A DNA stretch of 64,000 bases from Dictyophora rubrovolvata (taxonomy: Eukaryota; Basidiomycota; Agaricomycetes; Phallales; Phallaceae): assembly GCA_029959195.1 (NCBI GenBank), contig CP114121.1, forward strand, positions 186,001-250,000, written 5' to 3'. Positions 54,992 to 64,000 of this stretch are shown here, in pieces (the first letter of the stretch is position 1; the number at the start of each line of letters is the position of its first letter). The position numbers and the translations under genes were made by a program. The notes below the pieces were generated by a model. The model saw only the letters and a list, made by a program, of their open reading frames with translations. It was not told the DNA's origin and ran no database searches.

Positions 54992-57900
54992 TCATAATGC
55001 CCTCCTGCATTCTGTCCATCTTGTGCCGTGTACAAAGTTATCGAAATTGAGTTTCGTAATATTTTTTGTTGTTATGTGCGTCATACCCGGGTACCAGAAT
55101 CCCCCTCTCCTCTCTTTTGGGACCCAGAATAAAAGCTCTCTGTGAGGCCCCAAAATCCAGCCGTTTTTATCCATCCGAGAAAGATGTGAAAACAAGGCTT
55201 TATTCCATGCTGTTAATGAGTAATCCAACACCTTAGAGTCCCTATTGTCCACTGATGAACCGTTGGTAATAGGAATACTTGGATCACTTGACCTGTCATC
55301 AGATAAAATAGCGTATCTCATGTTAAATATATTGGTCAACCCACCGTACAATCTCGGAACTATTAACAGGGAACATGCCAAATGCGGCCTCGCTGATATA
55401 ATGGTCGTAAAGTGTGGCTGCAGCCGAGAGCGCGTGCAGATTCCAGGAGATTTTGCGAGGGGAATAACTCCAACTCAGCACGAGATTTCCGTCATGCAAG
55501 GCTAGTACATCGAGCTGGAGCTGGAGCTCCGGATACCGCACTTTTTTCACGATTGGTTTGATTGTTTGTATGTCCCAGATAGTGATCCAACAGTAACGAG
55601 CCCGAGTCGTATTCGAATCCGCGTCAGACATCATGCTTATATCAAGCATCGGATCTTTCGAGTCCTTATTTCCAGTTCTCGCGATGGCTATCAGCTGTTT
55701 TGAGTCGTTAGAGAAACATAAAACGCTGAGATACCCCCCTGAACAATCTTCTAACTGTAGGAGCTTATTGTTATCCATGTCCCAGAGCTTCAATTCGTGG
55801 TCCTTCACCCACGCAAAATATCTTCCATCTGGAGACAGCCGCCGTCCAGAGTTTAAAACTCCTTGATAATCAATCCAACGTACTTCTGTCCCCGTCGTGG
55901 CATTAAAAATCTCTACTCCTTCGTATGAGATACATACAACATATCTCTCATTGGCAGAGAAGGTAATTTCATCCCCGAATGAAAGCGTAGAGTGAAGGGA
56001 GCACCTGATAGGACCAGTTAACACCCGAAAACCTGGTTGACATTCTCTAATTTCGAAGTACGCATCAGAGGAGTTTTTGGTGTATGCAACGAGGACGTCG
56101 ACGGCGGTGCCAGAGGAGGAAAAAGCCAGAGCCTTCACGGACCCTTCAACACTGCATGGTCCAACAACAAAGTGACGTTTGTGAATGTCCCAGATTTTGA
56201 AAGTCCCTCGATCGTTACCAAAGGCGAGATAGTTATTGGAAACGGAGAATGCAAGTGCGGTGACAATACCCTTCGCATCTAGAATAAGCTGTCTTCCTGA
56301 TTCGTCCCAGAGACGAAGTTCGTATGTGGAATCCAGACTGTCATGCACGCCATACGCCACATGCACAACGTCCTGGACGGAAAAGACCATCGCTGCGGAG
56401 TCCCGTCCTATCACAACTTCAAAAACAATGGTATTCATTGTTGTAATGTCCCAAATTTGGAGCAAACCATGACCCAAAACAAGAACAAGGTAGGCTCCAT
56501 GTAGCCAAAGATTTCTGACGGAGGAGCTTTCGTTGATCAAGTCATCAGGACTAGATTGCGACAGGATGCGTGGAGTCCATTGTCGAATATATGTTATTCC
56601 AGCATCATCCGAGTCAGCCAATGCAATGTAATTTAAATCTGGGGAAAGTGTAAGGTGACGGATGACGCCATTGGTATGAGATTGATGGACCAATTCTCCT
56701 GTAGACAAGGTCCAGATGCGGTAGGTATTACGAAGGGACGAAAGTACGTATTGATTATTAGGGGAGAATTCGGTGTGGCTAATGTCGCCCCCCATCTGAG
56801 CACAGTTCGTGAATCTATGAACTAATTTCATCGCCGTCAGATCCCAGACCTCCATGCATCCATTAAATTTCAAGACAGCAATGTAACTGTCACTGAGTGC
56901 CAGGGAAAAAGAATCCCTCCAATATTTAACAGATACTTTCCGTCGAGTGTTCCATAGGTTCACCTGTGTTGTCCGGCGTCTGTTCCCCTCTCTCACAAAG
57001 GCAAACAAGTTCCCATTGGGAGAAAACTCACATCTGAGTAGGTTCCGGCTTTCCGAAAAAAGGCGGGTACGGGAGGAAAAATCCGACATTACCCGGCAGA
57101 TACTGATTGAGCTTCTTGTTCGATCATATAAGAGTACTTTGGTGTGAGAATAAAAGGCGATATACTGCCCGTCAGAAGAAATGGTGCTGAAATAACAGGA
57201 CCCAATAACCGAGTGGTACCACTCTTGTTTTACGTCGTTTGTCTTGATATTCCAAATCAAAATGCGTTGTGCGCTGGGAAAGCACCCGTAAATTACCTCT
57301 CCGTCTGGAGAAAAAACAATATCGCTGATTTCATTCCTTCCGGTATTCAATTGAGGTTTCCATTGGTTGATTTGTTCGCCAGTTTTATAATCCACCAAAA
57401 ATATTTCACCGTTTTCAAAGCCACTTGCGATATACCTATCGCGCGAAGAAAAGGCAAGACGGGTGATCGGAACTAAGGAAGTATGTCTTTTCGTGATGCC
57501 AATTTCGGTAGGAGTTAAATCGACAGATTGATCAATGTCAAGGCTGAACAGTTGTGGATATCGGGGAAGGTATTGTCTGGATATAAATGAACTTTGAGGA
57601 GCAAATGGTAAAGCAGAGAGATAAAGGTGCGGGGTACTGCCTGACATCGCTTCTTTGCAAGTAAGACCAAAATGATATGCATCCGACGCCTGAGTAGCCA
57701 AGGCAGCCAAGTCACTGTTTGCATTCTAAGCTCAAATCAATCAATGGTGTAACGCAAAGTGTTAAAAAGAAGCGAACCTGTAACCAATCTCTCAAAATTG
57801 ACATTGCCGAACAGCCTTGCTCGATATCATTTAAAAGACTGAGTACCTCTAACCAGAATAACAGGTTTTTCTCCATTAGGGTACGAATTTCGGTGACAAT

Positions 57901-60615
57901 TTTGTCAGTGAAATTTGAAGAATAAAGGTGCAATGCCCAATAATAGCATGCATAACGCAAATGCGGGGGAACCGCTGTTGTCACCCGTTCGGAGAATTTA
58001 GGTACGTCTCGATTGGATAGGTGCGAGGTTTCCAGATCACAGATGTTGAACCGTAGCATCCGGTTCATTACCTTGAGACATCCCAACGTGAGGGAGCCTT
58101 GATCGGAAGTGTCAATGTTGTATTTGGTACTCCTATCGGCGAAAAAATCGAGAAGCGACATATGAAGAGGTTGAATGGGAGTATATAAATCATTGACACC
58201 ACGGAAGAGCGATCCAAAGGGAGATAGCACGTCTCCTACGTCCGGAATTACTTCCCGAAGAATATTTTGTAATGCATCCACTGAAAGAGGCTCGCGTGCC
58301 TTTATGATAGCAAAGACAATAGTTTTGAAATCGCCCACGAACTGCGAATCCTCACTCTCCTCCTGGCTCGAGATTATACCCTCATAGAGTTTGTATAACG
58401 AGGATGACGAACTCGAGACGCAATCCATCCATCGCTTTTGTACTATCCGCAAGTATCGAACATTCGGGTCGATAAACCGACAGGCAGTGTCGGCCCATTG
58501 AAAAAGACCTTCGGCACTTTTTGCTAGTGTTTGAGACCAATTTTCTTCTATCTTGTTCAATGTTGGTGCTATCGGTTTGAGTCGATTTTCGACATAGCTT
58601 TGAATGTCTGAAAGAGTTTCTTCCTTCGGGATATCACCCATCAGTATGCATTTGATGTTGTCCGAATCGGCACGTAGAATCTCTATATCTTGTTCTGGAC
58701 GGGAAGTAATGATGATACGATAATTGTCTGGTAGCTCAGAGCATCGTAGAAAGAGTAAATCCAAGATAATTGCGCGCTCTCCACGATCCCCACTTTCATC
58801 TAATGCATCGATAACGATAACGACAGGTCCAACGGTGTCTACGTTTTGCGAAGGTTTAGCAATCAGCTCGTTGAATTGTGTCACGGGATCCATCGATGTT
58901 CTGATCGCAGTGGTTTGGATAACCCTCGCCAAGCTTTCTCGCCACGACGCGTCGCTATCGGCCAAATCACGGGAAATAGTGCTGAAAAGAAGATTACACC
59001 GGTCTTTGAAACTTCTGTTAAAACAAAACATGGATCCGAGTCGATTCTGTGTCTTGAATATTTCCGCGATCGTGTGAGCAACTGCCGATTTTCCAATGCC
59101 GGCTTGCCCAGTGAGAAGGAGGACTCGTTGGGATGCGGTATTATTGACCCATTCTACTATTTCGTTGATCAAAGCTTGACGAGTCCCCGGTAAACACCGT
59201 TGTCCCGAAATGAATCCAGCATCCTTTGCATATGGCATGCCATCCAGAAGCATCAAATCCTCTGAACAATATCATGTGAGTAAGTCACAGATGTCATCAA
59301 GTCGGGCTGGACGAACTTGTCTCGGCAATAGTGTCCGCGATTCTAAGCGTTACGATTCCAGTCTCAAGAGTGATAGAACCGGTGATGACGTTCTGATAAT
59401 GATCCAACTTTTCGTTGAATGATTTGATTTTATCATCAATGCTGACCCCTTTCCACACCTTTTCAACTAAAAAAAGCTCGTTTAGATTATGAAGTCAAGT
59501 CAAATGAAGCTCCGACCTATACTCCCAGTACTATATTCTCTTATGAAGTAGGCGCATTCAATCGTCTGTTGAACCAGTAACAAAAGAGTCTTGCTTCGCG
59601 TACGAGTATCCCCAAGTTCAGGCAGCCGTGCCGCGTCGGTAATGTAGTCGTAAACTTCTTTCAACTTCTCACACAATTCCCCAACACTTTTATTACGGCC
59701 TTTTTGAGAGAGAATCGTCTGGATTTGAATTGATAGTTATTCAAATGCCAGGCGGATAAAACCGAGTAGTACCTTCGGAATAAGAGACAAAATGCTCCAT
59801 GCCAGCCTCGCATAGGGATTAAGCTCAAGAGGATTCAGTCTCTGCCGGATCACCAGGGGGTTATAACATACCGCAGAGGCCGCGTCTATTACACTCGTGA
59901 AAATCTCGAATCGAGACAAAAACAAGGACCATGCATCCTCTTGGTTCTCCACAGTCGATTTAGAAGCCTCGTCTATCATGATTGGAAGAATATTGGATAT
60001 TTCTTCGATGCTGAACTTTAATTGAGAGTCCTTAGATATCTCTAACCTGCATGCTCCTGTATTTCGTTCATATCATCGTCAAATAAACACCAAAAAAGAA
60101 AGAAAAAACTGACCAGATTGACCAGAGTGAATGAGTCCTGCAACATTTCTTTCAAATGAGCCAATTGTTTCAATAATGATTTCGGCAATATGAATTTTCG
60201 TGACAGTGAAAGTGATCATTGACTCGTCAGTGATATTCGCAATCTCTCTGATTTGCGAGATGAAATGCAACATACGTATATAGTATACAAATGACATACA
60301 ATGAGAATTCATCCCAGCACACACTATGTTCATCAGGGTATTTCCTTATCGTTTTCGCTTTGCGTTTATTGTCGTACTTGATCTCAACATAAAACTTATA
60401 AAACTTAGGACGCCGTGGCAGCGTGCGAACATGAGGGATAAGCAATCTAATGTCTTAGATTTGGGGTTAGCGTCAAGCGTCATTGGGAAAGAAAATGATG
60501 TAAAAACCAGAGATTCTAATGCCTCTACTACTGTACGCGGGTGTGCTGCAGCTAAGAACTCAAAGCTTGGTTTACAACATAAGGGTGGGTAGAACACTTA
60601 CGACACAAGTTCCAT
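54992..60615 (-). CDS. C2-NACHT-WD40 STAND protein, complete copy
   Basis: A signal-transducing ATPase of the fungal NLR-like (STAND) type, about 1,700 residues in ten exons. The model starts at ATG 60613-60615 (14-nt exon, GTAAGT donor). Exons 2-4 give a C2-like N-terminal domain (RRPKFYKFYVEIKYDNKRKA, KTIRKYPDEHSVCWDEFSL, ITFTVTKIHIAEIIIETIG). Next come helical linker exons (LAWSILSLIPK joined to TILSQKGRNKSVGELCEKLK). The NACHT exon (about 57770-59256) has Walker A TGQAGIGKSAVAHTI, Walker B VVIVIDALDESG and the sensor-like NYRIIITSRPEQD. A 52-nt intron leads to the WD40 exon (55345-57700) with repeated FSPDGEVIYGCF, LWDMDNNKLLQLED-type blades. The last exon ends with NGWILGPHRELLFWVPK and FVHGTRWTECRRAL. 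Such proteins sense non-self or damage through the WD40 face; a trigger role for the C2 domain (membrane binding) is inference. Confidence 0.88.
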
Positions 60616-61702
60616 AAAAGAATTGACTCTTTGCAGCAACTACGCTAAGAATAAAATGATTAGTCAATAGGATGGCAGAATGGACGAGGTGGCGATAAAT
60701 CAGGGTGGGTAGATCAGAGAGCCGATCGCGTGGCGGTTCTATCGTCCATCTGATTAGTCATCAGGGAAAGATCCGTCGTGAGATCGAATCCCCCCGAAAC
60801 AGCTGCAGTTGGTGAGTGACCGTGAATCCCACATTACCAGCTACTATCAGAACAGGAACGCGTCGATTTAGTCAGGAGCTTTCGCCACAGTGAGGGTTGT
60901 ATAACACTGGGGATCCGGAGTGACTATTCTGTGCAGCGATACACTAATCGCTGTCTGAAGGCAAAATTCATACGAAAAATATGTGCTTCATGATTATTTG
61001 ATTCGTTGTGAATACTTTGAAATTTTTAAAATCGTGATTTTCGTATTCGATGCCGCTCTTTCAATTTGAAGGATTGATAAAGAAGGCGCAATTCCGCTTC
61101 ATAATGTATTCATGCATGCCAATGTAATAATAGTCGCACTGCGCCATTTTTGGATCCGGGGGGTTTACAGCAAGACAGAGTGACGTCTCTGCCAATTGCA
61201 TTACTATTACTGTTAATGGTTGTATTTCGGTGATCAATTGCGTACAGTGGATTTAAGTTCTTCGATGCCAATTTCATTTCCTTTGTAATTTTACATAAGT
61301 CCCGACCCGGGGCTGATGGGACACGGCAGATATATGCACTCATTGCGCCTGGAGGGTCTCACAAATGCGAGGGTCCCCGGACGACAAAGATCGAGAAAAA
61401 ATCAAGGTTGAGTTGGCTAACTAACTTATGAAGAACTCGGGGAAAAGCAAACTGGCCAACGTATCGTTAACGACTTGAATTCAAAAGCGTGGCTGGTGTG
61501 CGCCCCAGGAAACGAAGTATGAGGGCTTGAGTACGGGAACAAAAAGATCTCGATGTGTTACATTTTAAAGATTCTAACCAGGCTAGCATCCGGCAAGTAT
61601 GTTTTCATAGTACGTATGTAGACTCGTAGTGCTACTATCGGAACCGGTGGGTCATACTACTTCCTCTCCTTATCTAGAAAGTTGCATATCAAAAATCAGA
61701 AA
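60616..61702. other. Intergenic region between tandem STAND genes
   Basis: Upstream of the first STAND gene and downstream of the second. The motif AGGGTGGGTAGA occurs twice (60583-60594 and 60703-60714), the first inside an intron of the gene. From about 61438 the sequence matches 54480-54990, marking the edge of the duplicated unit. No gene is supported. Confidence 0.45.
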
Positions 61703-64000
61703 TCATAAGGCCCTCCTGCATTCTGTCCATCTTGTGCCGTGTACAAAGTCATCGAAATTGAGTTTCGTAATATTTTTTGTTGTTATGTGCGTCATTCCCG
61801 GATACCACAGCCCATTTCTTCTCTCTTTCGGGACCCAGAATAAAAGCTCACTGTGAGGACCCAAGACCCAGCCGTTTTTCATCGGAGAAAAGTTTGAAAA
61901 CAAGGCTTTATTCCATGTTGTTAATGAGTAATCCAATACCTTAGAGTCCGTGTTGTCCGCTGATGAACTGTTGGTAACAGGAATTCTTGTATCACTTAAC
62001 CTGTCATCAGCGTATCTCATGTTAAATATAAATATACCGGTCAACTCACCGTGCAACCTTGGACCTATTAACAGGGAACGTGCCAAATGTGGCCTTGGTA
62101 TAATGGTCGTAGAGCGTAGCGGCAGCTGAGAGCACGCGCAAACTCCGGACTGTACAGAGGGGACCCGGACCCAGCACGAGATATCCGCCGTGTAAAGCTA
62201 GTACACAACGATGAGCCATGAACCCCGGATACCGCTCTGTTTTCAAGATTGGCTTCTTTGTCTGTATGTCCCAGATATTGAAACAATAGTCGCGAGCCCG
62301 GGTCATATCTGAATCCGCGTCAGACATCGGATCGTCCGAGTCGTGGTCTGCAGCTATCACGACGGTTACTAGCTGTGCCGAGCCGTTGGAGAAACATAAA
62401 GCATCAAGGTATTGTTCAGAAACATCTTCTAATAGTAGCATATTGTTATCGATGTCCCAGAGCTTCAATTTGTGGCCCTTCACCCATGCAAAATATTTTC
62501 CATCTGGAGACAGCCGCCGCCGAGAGATTGAAACTCCTTGAGAATCAATCCAACCCACCTCGTTCCCCGTTGTGGCATCAAAAATCTCTACCCCTCCATA
62601 CGAGATAAATAAAACATATCCCTTATTAACAGAGAAGGCGATTTCATCCCCGATTGAAAACCGAGAGTGAACAGAGCACCTGAAGGGTCCAGTTAACACC
62701 TGCAAGTCTGGTTGACATTCTCTAATTTCGAAGTACGCGTCAGAGGAGTTCTTGGTGTATGCAACGAGGACGCTGGTGCCCGATGATGAAAAAGCAAGAG
62801 TCTTCAGAGTCCCTTCAACACTGCATGGTTCAACAACAAAGCGACGTTCATGAATGTCCCAGATTTTGAGAGTTCCTTGATCAAAACTATGATCAACACT
62901 AAAGATGAGATAGTTGGTAGAAGGGGAGAATGCAAGTGCGGTGACAGTACCCCTCGATTCATCTAGAACAAGCTGTCCTCCTGATTCATCCCAGAGACGA
63001 AGTTCGTAACGGTATGTGAAACCCTGCAAATCCCTCTTCTCGCTCTGCACGCCATACGCCACATACACAACGTCCTCGACGGAAAAAACCGTCGCGGCGG
63101 ACCGGCCTATCATAACTTCAAAAATAACGGTATTCATTGTTGTAATGTCCCAAATTTGGAGCAAACCATGACGTAAAACAAGGACAAGGTAGGCTCCATG
63201 TAGCCAAAGATTTCTGACGGTCAACCTTTCATCATTCAAGTCATTCGGACTAGATTGTTGCAGGATGTGTGGAGTCCATTGTCGAATATATGCTGTTCCA
63301 GTATCATCTGAGTCAGCCAATGCAATGTATTTCAAATCTGGCGAGAGTGCAAGGTCATCGATGGTGCCATTGGCGTGAGATTGATGGATCAATTCTCCTG
63401 TATCCAAGGTCCAGATGCGGTAGGTATTACCACAGAACGAAAGTACGTATTGGTTATTAGAAGAGAATTGGATATGGATGAATTCGGACCCAATCGGATT
63501 ACGGTTCGTGAGACTATGGACTAATTTCATTGCTGTCAGGTCCCAGACCTCCATACGCCCACCGAAGTCCAAGACGGCAATGTAACTGTCACTGAGTGCC
63601 AGGCCAAAAGAAGTCCGCCAAGATTTAACAAGCACTCGAGAGCGAGTGTTCCATAGGTTCACCTCTACGTCCATGCTATTGCCCCTCCCAAAGGCCCGAT
63701 CTTTCCGATGTTCCCCCTTCACAAAGGCAAACAAGTTCCCGTTGGGGGAGAATCGATACCACGTCCCTTTGGCTCATTGGTAAAGAAAAGGCGAGATTTA
63801 TGAACACTGCATAACGTACTTTTCGGCCGATGGCAGTTGAAACGACCGATGATCGAGCCTCCCACTCGATCATATAAAAGTACTTCGTAAGAGTATTCGA
63901 AGGCAACATACTGCCCGTCAGAAGAAATGGTGCTGGGACAGAAGGGCTTCTCCTTGATAACCGAGTCGTAGGACTCGTGTCTCACTTCGTTTGTATTGAT
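61703..64000 (-). CDS. NACHT-WD40 STAND protein, second copy (WD40 part; cut by edge)
   Basis: Paralogue of the gene at 54992-60615 in the same orientation. The window shows only the WD40 half and C-terminus. The final exon (61703-62000) ends NGWVLGPHSELLFWVPK and FVHGTRWTECRRAL; a 49-nt intron (62001-62049, GTGAGT donor) precedes the long WD40 exon. Blades include LWNTRSRVLVKSWRTSFGLA, IWTLDTGELIHQSHANG and LWDIDNNMLLLEDVSEQY. Near 63750-63775 the copy is 2 nt longer than its paralogue, which puts the upstream blade (STISSDGQYVAFEYSYEVLL) and the downstream blade (RFSPNGNLFAFVKGEHRK) in different frames with no obvious intron between. So it is either a recent pseudogene, has a compensating splice, or contains an assembly error. 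The N-terminal and NACHT parts lie beyond the window. Confidence 0.8.

Noticed and set aside
56037-57476. Plus-strand frames opposite the STAND gene
   Set aside because: They are shadows of the long WD40 exon on the other strand.
60775-60800. GAGATCGAATCCCCC resembling a tRNA T-arm
   Set aside because: No acceptor stem, D-arm or anticodon arm could be folded around it.

Overview
The window looks like a piece of a filamentous basidiomycete chromosome, most likely an Agaricomycete. The coding sequences are broken by many short GT-AG introns (mostly about 45-65 nt). The gene families (DUF6533 membrane proteins, C2-NACHT-WD40 STAND proteins, large multi-exon 2OG-Fe(II) oxygenases, fungal C2H2 fingers) are typical of mushrooms. 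No tRNA, rRNA, CRISPR array or retroelement polymerase was recognised. All names rest on motif reading, because no database search was possible.

Left third (1-21 kb): a three-fold tandem array. Each unit has a DUF6533 seven-helix-type membrane gene on the minus strand (copy A cut by the left edge, copy B at 5460-7120, copy C at 16575-18256), diverging from a MED31 (Mediator subunit 31) gene on the plus strand. Only the MED31 next to copy A (1385-1940) is intact. The copies beside B and C are eroded. Between units B and C lie a ten-exon plus-strand gene of unknown function (10640-14528) and F-box/LRR-like remnants.

Middle (21-36 kb): two roughly 2.1-2.4 kb inverted-repeat arms (about 21030-23480 and 33600-35745). 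Each carries a copy of the same unrecognised five-to-seven-exon gene. They enclose about 10 kb holding a mitochondrial LEA-like helical protein gene (minus) and a divergent 2OG-Fe(II) dioxygenase gene (plus). A 152-bp SINE-like element sits in the left arm with a 14-bp target duplication, and the right arm keeps the empty site.

Right half (36-64 kb): a type-B carboxylesterase; a small unknown gene with a partial upstream copy; a C2H2 zinc-finger gene; an unknown acidic-region gene; a compact three-exon finger gene at 46220-46679; a WW-WW-MyTH4-RhoGAP gene (animal ARHGAP39/Vilse architecture) at 49818-53875; and two tandem minus-strand STAND genes. The first of these (54992-60615) is complete, with C2, NACHT and WD40 parts. 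The second runs off the right edge and has a reading-frame break relative to the first.

Short non-autonomous elements are scattered through the window: a TA-flanked 209-bp element with 64-bp perfect terminal inverted repeats (45764-45972), an element with about 50-bp inverted repeats inside an intron of the oxygenase gene, and an insertion found only in tandem unit B. The overall picture is a duplication-rich, repeat-active accessory region with several conserved housekeeping genes embedded in it.
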